Assembly: GCA_963623095.1 (NCBI GenBank)
Contig: CAVFKD010000007.1
Coordinates: forward strand, 1-55,166
Direction of reading: 5' to 3'
DNA length: 55,166 bases
Origin: UBA3210 sp963623095
GTDB lineage: Bacteria; Bacillota_I; Bacilli_A; RFN20; CAG-449
The translations under genes were made by a program, and so were the position numbers. The stretch's first letter is position 1, and the number at the start of each line of letters is the position of its first letter. Shown piece by piece: positions 25,624 to 33,880 of this stretch. The notes under the pieces were generated by a model. It was not told the DNA's origin. It worked only from the letters and a program-made list of their open reading frames with translations, and did not search any database.

Positions 25624-26205
25624 ATGAAAAAAATAATTACTATTAGCCGTCAATTTGGAACTGGTGGAAGAGAAATAGGTGAAGAAGTTGGAAGATTACT
25701 TAATATTCCAGTATACGACAAGTACATTATTGAACATGTCGCAGAACAATCTGGATTTGAAAAGAATCTTGTTAAAAGTGCTTTAACTCGTAATTCTCCA
25801 GGTAAATATGCTTCTAAAAAATTTAAAATTAATGGTATTAATGTTGATGAACTTTTATATATTGAAGAAAAGAGAATCATCCAATCTTTGGCTTCAAAAG
25901 AATCTTGCATATTCATTGGTAGATGTAGTGATTATATTTTAAAAGATAATAAAGATGCAATGCATGTATTTATTTATGGTGACCCAAAAGTAAGAGTAGA
26001 ACGTATTTCTAAAGGAAATTATGAAGGTAAAGATACTCCAGAAAAAATCTTAAAAGAAAAAGATAATAAAAGAGCGACCAATTATGAACATTTTACCGGT
26101 AGAAAATGGGGTGAACCAACAAACTACGATTTAATGATTAATTCTAGCAAATTATCCAAAGAAGAATGCGTAAAGTTAATTATTGATTTATTTGAGAAAT
26201 TATAA
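25624..26205 (+). CDS. Cytidylate-kinase-like P-loop protein
   Basis: A 193-residue protein of the cytidylate-kinase-like family (AAA_26). It starts with ITISRQFGTGGREIG, a degenerate Walker A seen in this family, then VYDKYIIEHVAEQSGF. IFIGRCSDYIL near 97-107 and the basic RVERISKG lid follow. It is distinct from the canonical CMP kinase Cmk, and the physiological substrate is unknown. The ATG at 25624 has AGAGGTG 6 bases upstream; a GTG inside that site is rejected as a start. It precedes an ABC exporter pair but is separated from it by a terminator. Confidence 0.75.
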   Translation: MKKIITISRQFGTGGREIGEEVGRLLNIPVYDKYIIEHVAEQSGFEKNLVKSALTRNSPGKYASKKFKINGINVDELLYIEEKRIIQSLASKESCIFIGRCSDYILKDNKDAMHVFIYGDPKVRVERISKGNYEGKDTPEKILKEKDNKRATNYEHFTGRKWGEPTNYDLMINSSKLSKEECVKLIIDLFEKL

Positions 26206-26231
26206 GATAATAACTTTGTTTTTTAATTATT

Positions 26232-26254
26232 AATACACCTTATGGTGTATTTTT
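26232..26254 (+). terminator. Terminator after the cytidylate-kinase-like gene
   Basis: An 8-bp stem AATACACC / GGTGTATT, loop TTAT, then T residues; it ends 16 bases before the ABC exporter start. Confidence 0.75.
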
Positions 26255-26269
26255 AAAAGAAAGGGATTT

Positions 26270-27991
26270 ATGAAAAAGACATTAAGCTTTTTAAAAAATT
26301 ATAAAGTACAATCTATATTAGCCCCTTTATTTAAACTTATTGAAGCAGCATTAGAACTTTTAGTTCCAATTATTGTTTCCATGATTGTTGATAATGGTAT
26401 TAATGTAGCGGAACCTAATAAACAATATATTTTATATATGTTTTTATTAATGTTAGGTGTTGGATTAGTGGGATTTTTATTTTCCATTACCGCACAATAT
26501 TTCGCAGCAGTTGCCGCGATTGGATTATCAACTGATTTAAAAAAGGCATTATTTAAAAAGATTCAATCTTTACCTTACTATGCATTAGATCAAGTAGGTA
26601 GTTCTTCTTTAGTTACACGTATGACAAGTGATGCAACACAAGTACAAAATGGTGTTAATATGACATTAAGATTATTCTTAAGATCACCAGTTATTGTATT
26701 TGGTGCATTAATCATGGCTTGTAGCATATCTTTAAAGATATCTTTAATCTTTTTAGGAGTTATCATAATTTTATTAATTATTGTTTTAACAATTATGTTT
26801 AAGTGCATTCCTTTAAACAAGAAAGCACAAGAAAGACTCGATTCTATTACTTTATCAACAAGAGAAAATTTAGTTGGTGCAAGAGTTATTAGAGCTTTCT
26901 CTAAAGAAGATAAAGAAATTAAATCTTACCATGAAAAGAACCAAGATTTAGCAAAACAACAAAAACATATTGGATGGATTAATGGACTTATGAATCCATT
27001 AACATATGTTATATTAAACGGTGCGATTATCTTAGTTGTTTATGTAGGTGGTAAATATGTTAATACTGGTGAATTAACTCAAGGTAATGTTATTGCTTTA
27101 TATAACTATTTATCAATTATTTTAACTGAGCTTATTAAATTTGCTTCTTTAATTATTACTATTAATAAAGCATTAGCATGTGCAGGTAGAGTAGAAAACG
27201 TTTTAAATATTGATGAGACATTAAAATTCTCTGATGAAAAGAATATTTCAACATCATATATCGAATTTAATAATGTTACTTTAAAATACCATGAAAACTC
27301 ATCTCCTGCTTTAAAAAATATTTCATTTAAAGTTAATAAAGGCGATACCATCGGTATCATTGGTGGTACGGGTTCTGGTAAAACTAGCTTAGTTAATTTA
27401 CTTCCTCATTTCTATGATGTCACTGAAGGAAGTGTTTCGATCCAAGGAGATAATGTTAATTCCTATGATTTAAATACTTTAAGAAGTAAATTTGGTGTTG
27501 TTCCTCAAAAAGCTGTTTTATTTAAAGGAACTATTAGATCTAATTTAACCTTTAGAAAGAAAGACGCAAGCGATGAAGAATTGCTAAATGCTTTAAAAAC
27601 TGCACAAGGTATTGATGTAGTAGAAAAGAAGGAAAAAGGTCTAGATAGTGAAGTAGAACAAAATGGTCAAAACTTCTCTGGAGGACAAAAACAAAGATTA
27701 TGTATCGCTCGTGCATTAGTCGGTAATCCTGATATCTTAATTTTAGACGATTCTTCTAGCGCACTTGATTACGCAACAGATGCAAAATTAAGAAAAGCAT
27801 TAAAGAATTTAGATTATAAACCTACAGTATTTATTGTTTCTCAAAGAACTTCCTCTTTAGCGCATGCGGATCAAATTATCGTATTAGATAATGGTGAAAT
27901 GGTTGGAAGAGGAACTCATGAAGAATTATTAAAAAATTGTGAAGTATATCAAGAAATTCATTATTCACAAACTAAAAAGGAGGATAGATAA
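26270..27991 (+). CDS. ABC exporter half-transporter with a degenerate catalytic site
   Basis: A 573-residue type IV ABC exporter subunit. Six membrane helices lie in residues 1-310 and the nucleotide-binding domain at 330-573. Walker A GGTGSGKTS starts at 365, signature FSGGQKQR at 469, and Walker B ends in DD (493-494), so the catalytic Glu is replaced by Asp494. The H-loop His is replaced by Gln525 (VSQRTSS). These substitutions are those of the degenerate half of heterodimeric exporters such as TM287/TM288 and BmrCD. The partner gene follows after 2 bases. The cargo (drug, lipid or peptide) is unknown. Confidence 0.9.
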   Translation: MKKTLSFLKNYKVQSILAPLFKLIEAALELLVPIIVSMIVDNGINVAEPNKQYILYMFLLMLGVGLVGFLFSITAQYFAAVAAIGLSTDLKKALFKKIQSLPYYALDQVGSSSLVTRMTSDATQVQNGVNMTLRLFLRSPVIVFGALIMACSISLKISLIFLGVIIILLIIVLTIMFKCIPLNKKAQERLDSITLSTRENLVGARVIRAFSKEDKEIKSYHEKNQDLAKQQKHIGWINGLMNPLTYVILNGAIILVVYVGGKYVNTGELTQGNVIALYNYLSIILTELIKFASLIITINKALACAGRVENVLNIDETLKFSDEKNISTSYIEFNNVTLKYHENSSPALKNISFKVNKGDTIGIIGGTGSGKTSLVNLLPHFYDVTEGSVSIQGDNVNSYDLNTLRSKFGVVPQKAVLFKGTIRSNLTFRKKDASDEELLNALKTAQGIDVVEKKEKGLDSEVEQNGQNFSGGQKQRLCIARALVGNPDILILDDSSSALDYATDAKLRKALKNLDYKPTVFIVSQRTSSLAHADQIIVLDNGEMVGRGTHEELLKNCEVYQEIHYSQTKKEDR

Positions 27992-27993
27992 TT

Positions 27994-29742
27994 ATGTCTA
28001 CTAAACAAACTGTTATTCTTCTTTTTAAAGAATTAAAAAAATATCGTTTCTTAGTTATTTTAAGTATATTACTCGCATTAATCAATGTTGCTTTAACTTT
28101 ATATAATCCTATATTAATCGGTAACGCAATTGATTTAATTGTTGGTCAAGGTAATGTTGATTTTGATTCTATGTATCGTATCTTTATTATCTTAAGTGTA
28201 GTTATTTTAGGTATTTGTATTTCTCAATTCCTCATGACTATTGTTAATAACAATATTACTTATTCATTAATTAAAGATATTAGAAATAAATCGATTATTA
28301 AAATATCTCATTTACCTTTAAGTTATATTGATTCTCATTCATATGGTCAAATATTATCTAATGTTATATCAGATGTTGATCAATTATGCGATGGTTTATT
28401 AATGGGCTTTAGCCAATTATTTACTGGCGTATTAACAATTGTTGGTACCATTATCTTAATGTTTATTTATAGATGGCAAATTGCTTTAGTTGTAGTATTG
28501 GTTACTCCATTAAGCTTATTTGTTGCAAAATTTATTGCGAGCAGAACTCATTCAATGTTTATTAAACAATCAGTTACTAGAGGTGAACAAACTTCTTTTA
28601 TTGAAGAGATGATTAACAATCAAAAAGTTATTCAAGCATTTAATAAACAAGATGATAATCAAGTTAACTTTGATGAAATTAATACTCGTTTACACGATTG
28701 TTCATTAAAAGCTACATTCTTCTCCGCTTTAACTAATCCTTCAACTAGATTTGTTAATTCAATTGTCTATGCTGTTGTTACTTTAGTTGGTGCTTATCAA
28801 GTTATATCTATCTCAAATCCTGCAATATTTGGTGTAGGTAGATTATCTTCTTTCTTAAGCTTCGCAAACCAATATACAAAACCATTTAATGATATTTCTA
28901 GCGTTATTACTGAACTTCAAAATTCCTTTGCTTGTGCTTCTAGAGTATTTGAATTACTCGCACAAGAAGAAGAGGTTAAAGATGATAATAATAAAGAATT
29001 AATTTCTCCAGATGGTAATATTGATATTGAACATGTATATTTCTCATATGTCGAAGAAAAACCTTTAATCCAAGATTTTAATTTAAGTGTTAAAAAAGGA
29101 ACTAGAATCGCGATTGTTGGCCCTACAGGATGTGGTAAAACTACATTGATTAATTTACTTATGAGATTCTATGATACTAATCAAGGAACAATTACCTATG
29201 ATGGTAATAAAATTAGAGAAATCACTCGTAAATCTTTAAGAGATAATATTGGAATGGTTTTACAAGAGACTTGGTTAAAATCAGGAACTATCAAAGAAAA
29301 TATTACTTTAGGAAAAGAAGATGCCACTGAAGAAGAAATTATAAAAGCATGTAAAGAAGCTAATTCATATAACTTTATTATGCAACTTGAAAATGGCTTT
29401 GATACGCATATAAATGAAGATGGAGGAAGTTTATCCCAAGGTCAAAAGCAATTATTATGTATTACTAGAATTATGCTTGCTTGTCCAAATATTTTAATCC
29501 TTGATGAAGCTACTTCTTCAATTGATACACGTACTGAATTAAAGATTCAAGAAGCATTTGAAAAATTGATGAAAGGTAGAACTTCATTTATTGTCGCTCA
29601 TAGATTATCAACAATTCAATCCGCGGATATCATTCTAGTTATGAAAGATGGTAACATTATTGAAATGGGTAATCATGATCAATTAATCGAAAAACAAGGC
29701 TTCTATTATAACCTTTATAATTCACAATTCGCAAAAGATTAA
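27994..29742 (+). CDS. ABC exporter half-transporter with a canonical catalytic site
   Basis: The 582-residue partner of the preceding gene. Residues 1-320 hold the six-helix membrane domain and 340-582 the ATPase. Walker A GPTGCGKTT starts at 376, the signature is LSQGQKQL, Walker B ILILDEATSS has the catalytic Glu at 505, and the H-loop FIVAHRLST has His536. It therefore supplies the hydrolysing Walker B/H-loop pair, while its signature motif (LSQGQ instead of LSGGQ) is the altered one, a common asymmetry in these heterodimers. A good AAGGAGG site lies at the end of the upstream gene. Confidence 0.9.
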   Translation: MSTKQTVILLFKELKKYRFLVILSILLALINVALTLYNPILIGNAIDLIVGQGNVDFDSMYRIFIILSVVILGICISQFLMTIVNNNITYSLIKDIRNKSIIKISHLPLSYIDSHSYGQILSNVISDVDQLCDGLLMGFSQLFTGVLTIVGTIILMFIYRWQIALVVVLVTPLSLFVAKFIASRTHSMFIKQSVTRGEQTSFIEEMINNQKVIQAFNKQDDNQVNFDEINTRLHDCSLKATFFSALTNPSTRFVNSIVYAVVTLVGAYQVISISNPAIFGVGRLSSFLSFANQYTKPFNDISSVITELQNSFACASRVFELLAQEEEVKDDNNKELISPDGNIDIEHVYFSYVEEKPLIQDFNLSVKKGTRIAIVGPTGCGKTTLINLLMRFYDTNQGTITYDGNKIREITRKSLRDNIGMVLQETWLKSGTIKENITLGKEDATEEEIIKACKEANSYNFIMQLENGFDTHINEDGGSLSQGQKQLLCITRIMLACPNILILDEATSSIDTRTELKIQEAFEKLMKGRTSFIVAHRLSTIQSADIILVMKDGNIIEMGNHDQLIEKQGFYYNLYNSQFAKD

Positions 29743-29746
29743 GTCT

Positions 29747-29774
29747 AACCATGTGTTTACACATGGTTTTTCTT
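29747..29774 (+). terminator. Terminator of the ABC exporter pair
   Basis: A perfect 9-bp stem AACCATGTG / CACATGGTT with loop TTTA, followed by TTTTCTTT. Confidence 0.85.
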
Positions 29775-29839
29775 TGAAAAAAATTGATACTTTTTAAACT
29801 AAAAAAGTGGTATAATATATGTATACGGGAGGAAGAAAT

Positions 29840-30343
29840 ATGTATCAAGTTAATGATGTTGTAGTACATGTCCTTAATGGCGGTGTTTTTAAAATTGCTT
29901 CCTTACAAAGTATGGATATAGGTAATGGAGAAGAAAATTTCTATAATCTCGAACCATATATAAAAACTGAACAAAATGCTTCTTTATCAATTATGCTTCC
30001 TGTTAGCAAAAGTGATAAATTACTTAGAGATTTAACTACTAAAGAAGAAGCTTTAAAGTTATTTGATAAATTAAAGGATATGGAACCTATTTGGTATACT
30101 GATGCAAAAACAAGAAAAATTAAATTTCAAGAATTATATCAAGGTCGATCATTAGAAAATTATTTCTTAATCCTTAAATCTTTATATGTACAACAAAATA
30201 AATTAATAGAGCAAAACAAGGCTCTAAATTTAATTGATTATGATTTCTTAAAGAGAATTAGACAATCTATCAACGATGAATTTTCAATTGTTCTTTCTAT
30301 GCCTCCTGAAGAAATAGAAAAGAAATTTATTGATGCAATTTAA
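29840..30343 (+). CDS. CarD/CdnL-family RNA-polymerase-binding regulator
   Basis: A 167-residue protein. The first 55-60 residues (YQVNDVVVHVLNGGVFKI, later ENFYNLEPY) form the Tudor-like RNA-polymerase-interacting domain of the CarD/TRCF-RID family. A helical C-terminal domain with basic and aromatic residues follows. Such proteins bind the RNA polymerase beta subunit and modulate open-complex stability. The ATG at 29840 follows GGGAGG; an ATG 21 bases earlier overlaps that site. It is monocistronic, with terminators on both sides. Confidence 0.75.
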   Translation: MYQVNDVVVHVLNGGVFKIASLQSMDIGNGEENFYNLEPYIKTEQNASLSIMLPVSKSDKLLRDLTTKEEALKLFDKLKDMEPIWYTDAKTRKIKFQELYQGRSLENYFLILKSLYVQQNKLIEQNKALNLIDYDFLKRIRQSINDEFSIVLSMPPEEIEKKFIDAI

Positions 30344-30372
30344 AAAAGAACCACTTCACATGGTTCTTTTTA
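30342..30372. terminator. Bidirectional terminator between carD-like and MATE genes
   Basis: A 10-bp stem AAAAGAACCA / TGGTTCTTTT with a 7-base loop has A-run and T-run flanks. Its right side reaches the stop codon of the MATE gene. Confidence 0.8.
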
Positions 30373-31698
30373 TATTGTGTTTAATTTCTTTGTGTTATTA
30401 ACAATTTGAATTACTACATATAGAGCAATAATAACTTCTGTTATTGGCATTGCAAACCATATCATATCTGGTTTAATTAATGGTAATAGATAAATCAAGA
30501 TACCGCTAATGATTAGGCCTCTTCCAACTGATATTATAAATGAAATCTTTGGTTTCATAATTGATTGGAAATAATAAGTAGAGAAGATATTTAAAGGTAA
30601 TAATATAAAAGATAATGAATACATTCTTATCATACTAGGACCAATTGATAATATTTCTTCTGTAGGGCTCATAAACAAATAAATATAAGCTTGAGGGAAT
30701 ATTAAACTAAATCCTGTCCAAAAGATAGAAAATACTAATGTAGTAATTAATGCGTATTTAAGTGTTTGTTTTATTCTTAAAGGCTTATTTGCACCAAAGT
30801 TTGTGGAAATAATAGGTTGGCTAGCTTGTCCTACTGCATAAGCACAACATTGTACAAATGTCGAAATATTGATAATTGGACCATAAACAGATAACGCATT
30901 AGAATCTAAATATCGCATAATTTGACGATTAAATAAGATTGTTAAAATTCCCATTGCAACATCGATAAAGAAAGATGAAAATCCATTAATAGTGATATTT
31001 TTTAATCTTGTAAATAATCTATCTAATTTAATCAATTTTAAAGTATTTTTCTTTTTAAAAAAGTGAATACATAATAATAAAGTAGTAATTATAGAGCCTA
31101 TCGCGGTTGCAAGTCCTGCGCCAAATATTCCCATATCGAATGTAAAGGTGAATAAAATATCACCTGCAACATTGAATAATCCTCCGAATAAAACAGCGAA
31201 AGTGGCTAATGATGGATCATTATCATTTCTTAAAAAGGCAATAAGCATTTGATTTATTAAATATGTAGGTAAAACAATTTTAATTGGTAAAAGATAATCA
31301 TTACATAAAGATAGTAATGTTTCATCACTTGCACCAAAGAAACTTAATATAGGCTTATCAAATAAGAAAAATACAATCCAACAGATTAAAGAAAGGATAA
31401 CTGAACCGATAAATGAAGCAGTAAAGTATTTATTATCTTCAGAAGAAGAATCGATGTTTCGACCTCTTATAGAACTAAAAAGTATACTTCCTCCAACACC
31501 CATTAATAATCCTAAAGAATAAATAATATTCCATATAGGTGCGATAATCGCTAAAGCGGCAGTTCCATTAGGACCAACATAATTTCCTACAACTGCCATA
31601 TCAACAACGCTATAAATGGAAGTGATTAAAGCACTTCCTAAACTGGCAAAAAGGTATTTAAAGTAGAGATTTTTAATTTTATCGTTAATTAAATCCAT
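30370..31698 (-). CDS. MATE-family multidrug/cation efflux protein
   Basis: A 442-residue, 12-helix MATE transporter in the MepA/NorM-like branch. The N-terminal motif SVVDMAVVGNYVGPNGTAAL near 28-47 and its pseudo-symmetric counterpart YAVGQASQPIISTNFGA near 285-301 are family hallmarks. The ATG at 31698 after GGAGGAG is used; an in-frame ATG 13 codons earlier lies inside the leader terminator and would bypass the ribosome site. Expression is probably controlled by the attenuator directly upstream. Substrates may include small cations or guanidinium-type compounds if the riboswitch call is right. Confidence 0.87.
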   Translation of the reverse strand: MDLINDKIKNLYFKYLFASLGSALITSIYSVVDMAVVGNYVGPNGTAALAIIAPIWNIIYSLGLLMGVGGSILFSSIRGRNIDSSSEDNKYFTASFIGSVILSLICWIVFFLFDKPILSFFGASDETLLSLCNDYLLPIKIVLPTYLINQMLIAFLRNDNDPSLATFAVLFGGLFNVAGDILFTFTFDMGIFGAGLATAIGSIITTLLLCIHFFKKKNTLKLIKLDRLFTRLKNITINGFSSFFIDVAMGILTILFNRQIMRYLDSNALSVYGPIINISTFVQCCAYAVGQASQPIISTNFGANKPLRIKQTLKYALITTLVFSIFWTGFSLIFPQAYIYLFMSPTEEILSIGPSMIRMYSLSFILLPLNIFSTYYFQSIMKPKISFIISVGRGLIISGILIYLLPLIKPDMIWFAMPITEVIIALYVVIQIVNNTKKLNTI

Positions 31699-31707
31699 AA
31701 CTCCTCC

Positions 31708-31798
31708 AAAAAATAAAACCGGATAAGGATTAGACATTTCAGCCTACACCTTATCCGGTTAATTGTTTCTTTTGAACAATTCACCCTCCGATGAACGA
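31708..31798 (-). promoter_or_regulatory. Terminator-type RNA leader of the MATE gene; candidate guanidine-IV (mepA) riboswitch
   Basis: Read on the minus strand, a leader of about 90 bases has a first hairpin (AATTGTT / AACAATT, 31775-31781 with 31761-31767), preceded by CATCGGAGGGTGA. A second, very stable 12-bp hairpin AACCGGATAAGG / CCTTATCCGGTT (31749-31760 with 31717-31728) follows, with an internal TAGGC/GTCTA sub-stem, and then TTTTATTTTTT. The first hairpin can extend into the 5' arm of the second (GGT pairs with ACC), giving competition between antiterminator and terminator. The mepA motif, now guanidine-IV, is known upstream of MATE genes and works by this logic. The class assignment rests on context, not on a covariance-model match. 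Confidence 0.5.
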
Positions 31799-31894
31799 TT
31801 ATTATTTTACTAAAGTTAATTTTTTAGTCAAGAATTAATTGCAAATAAAAATGAGAATCGAATAAACGATTCTCATAATTATTAGTGATTTTAA

Positions 31895-33154
31895 TTAACC
31901 AAGCATGGAAATTAAGATACCTGCCGCGACGGCTGAACCTATAACACCTGCAACGTTTGGTCCCATTGCGTGCATTAATAAGTAGTTATCTGAATCTTCT
32001 TCTTGACCAATCTTATGGACAACTCTCGCTGCCATTGGAACTGCGGATACACCAGCGGCACCAATCATTGGATTGACTTTACCATGTGTAACTTTACACA
32101 TAATCTTGCCTCCAAGGATACCACATGCTGCTGCGACAATGAATGCGAAGATACCTAAGACGAAAATCATAATTGTTTGTAATTGTAAGAATGTTGAACC
32201 TAATGCAGTTGCACCAACACTTAAACCAAGTAAGATAGTGCAGATGTATAATAATGCATTAGATGCTGTGTGTAATAAGTTTGGTACTACACCAGATTCT
32301 TTTACTAAGTTACCAAACATAAAGCAACCGATTAATGGAGTACATGATGGGACAAGTACGCATACGACGACTGTAACAATGATTGGGAAGAGAATTTTTT
32401 CAACTTTAGAAACTTCTCTTACTTGTTCCATTCTAATTAATCTTTCCTTCTTAGTTGTTAAACCTTTAATAATAGGAGGGAAGATAATTGGAACTAAAGC
32501 CATGTAAGAATAAGCTGCTAGAGCGATACCTGCTTGTAAATTAGGATTTGCTAATTTACCTGAAACATAAATTGCAGTTGGTCCATCAGCACCACCGATA
32601 ATACCAATACCTGCAGCATCACCTGCAGTAAATCCAACTCCAGGGATGTTTGATAACGCTAATGCTCCTAAGAATGCTGCAAAGATACCGATTTGAGCAG
32701 CAGCACCTAAGATCATTGTCTTTTTGTTTGCGATTAATGGGCTGAAATCAGTTGTTGCACCAATTCCAATAAAGATTAAGCAAGGATAGATTTCGTGTTC
32801 TACACCAATATGTAATACACCAAGTAATCCTCTTGTTGTTGTAGTATGATCAGCAATTTCTTTGAAAGTATAACTTGTTATTCCATAAGAATTCCAAGTA
32901 TCTTCGGTTATTGCGCGATAGAATGAAGCGTCAATACCATCGTAAGTATAAGTAATATAGATTGCAGGATAGATGTTAACAAGTAACATACCTATTGCAA
33001 TTGGAATTAATAAATAAGGTTCATAGTCCTTTTTGATAGCTAAGAATAGTAATACACAAGCTAGGACGATCATTATTAGATTCATCCAGCCATCACCTTT
33101 AAAGAAAGATACTATTCCAGTTTCATTTAAGAAATTTAGAATAAGTTCCCACAT
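31895..33154 (-). CDS. oadB: Na+-pumping oxaloacetate decarboxylase beta subunit
   Basis: A 419-residue integral membrane subunit of the biotin-dependent Na+ pump, which decarboxylates carboxybiotin and couples this to Na+ export. Family motifs are seen in IGGADGPTAIYV near 186-197 and IGAAGVSAVPMAARVVHKIG near 356-375, which contain the conserved Asp and polar residues of the ion path. GVEHEIYPCLIFIGIGATTDF near 118 is also typical. It is the last gene of the four-gene operon, starting 4 bases after the biotin carrier stop. Confidence 0.92.
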   Translation of the reverse strand: MWELILNFLNETGIVSFFKGDGWMNLIMIVLACVLLFLAIKKDYEPYLLIPIAIGMLLVNIYPAIYITYTYDGIDASFYRAITEDTWNSYGITSYTFKEIADHTTTTRGLLGVLHIGVEHEIYPCLIFIGIGATTDFSPLIANKKTMILGAAAQIGIFAAFLGALALSNIPGVGFTAGDAAGIGIIGGADGPTAIYVSGKLANPNLQAGIALAAYSYMALVPIIFPPIIKGLTTKKERLIRMEQVREVSKVEKILFPIIVTVVVCVLVPSCTPLIGCFMFGNLVKESGVVPNLLHTASNALLYICTILLGLSVGATALGSTFLQLQTIMIFVLGIFAFIVAAACGILGGKIMCKVTHGKVNPMIGAAGVSAVPMAARVVHKIGQEEDSDNYLLMHAMGPNVAGVIGSAVAAGILISMLG

Positions 33155-33158
33155 AAGA

Positions 33159-33506
33159 TTAACCTATAATTAATAATTCGTCTTTATTTTGGACCATTGA
33201 TCCTTTTGAAACTTTGATTTCTTTAACAACGCCATCTTTATTAGCTTTGATTTCGTTTTCAAGTTTCATAGCTTCAATAACACAAACTAGATCACCTTTT
33301 TTAACTGTTGAACCAACACTTACTTTGATGTCTAATACTTTACCGCCGATAGGTGCGAGTAATGGAGTACCTTCACCAGAACTTGCTACTGGAGCAGCTG
33401 CAGGTGCACTAGCTTTAGGAGCTTCAATGCTTCCTTTTACTTCTTCACATGCTTCTAATTCAACTTCATAAAGTTTTCCGTTAACTTTAACACGATATTT
33501 TTTCAT
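33159..33506 (-). CDS. Biotin carrier protein of the decarboxylase complex
   Basis: A 115-residue protein with an Ala/Pro-rich flexible linker (about 28-46) and a C-terminal biotinyl domain. The biotinylation motif EAMKLEN has the target Lys at residue 81. In many organisms this domain is fused to the C-terminus of OadA; here it is a separate gene, and the alpha subunit lacks it. It carries CO2 from the carboxyltransferase to the membrane beta subunit. The ribosome site AAGGAG lies 11 bases before the ATG. Confidence 0.9.
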   Translation of the reverse strand: MKKYRVKVNGKLYEVELEACEEVKGSIEAPKASAPAAAPVASSGEGTPLLAPIGGKVLDIKVSVGSTVKKGDLVCVIEAMKLENEIKANKDGVVKEIKVSKGSMVQNKDELLIIG

Positions 33507-33523
33507 AATTTAAAATCTCCTTA

Positions 33524-33871
33524 TTATTTAACTTCTTTGACGCTTACTAAGCGAACATCTTTTTTGATTTCATTACGATAATCAATAGTAGCGACTAATA
33601 CTGCCGCCATCATATCATCATCGGTAATTTCTACATTTTTAGTTTCATTTACAACTGGTGCAGCTGCAGGAGTGACTTCATTTTTCTTTGCAGCAGCTTC
33701 TACTTGTTTTTTCATTTCAAATAAGCCAGTTAATTTAAATACTAATGTTGTAACACCAATAATGATGAGTAAGATTGCAAATACCATTAAGATTGAAACG
33801 ACTGAATATAAAGCACCTGTGCCTACATCCATTGTAGAATCTTTTAATGCTAATAAATTAATATAATCCAT
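33524..33871 (-). CDS. oadG: OadG-like gamma subunit of the decarboxylase
   Basis: A 115-residue protein with one membrane helix near residues 22-48 (YSVVSILMVFAILLIIIGVT), a charged and Ala-rich linker, and a soluble C-terminal tail. This layout, and the position between the alpha subunit and the biotin carrier, identify it as the OadG-type assembly subunit. Sequence conservation in this family is low, so synteny carries much of the call. The conserved DDDMMAAVLVATIDYR near the end resembles the OadG tail that is typical of Gram-positive complexes. Confidence 0.78.
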   Translation of the reverse strand: MDYINLLALKDSTMDVGTGALYSVVSILMVFAILLIIIGVTTLVFKLTGLFEMKKQVEAAAKKNEVTPAAAPVVNETKNVEITDDDMMAAVLVATIDYRNEIKKDVRLVSVKEVK

Positions 33872-33880
33872 GCTTACCTC

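Noticed and set aside
27195..27215. cre-like GAAAACGTTTTAAA inside the ABC exporter gene
   Set aside because: It lies deep in coding sequence, far from a start, with several mismatches to the consensus.
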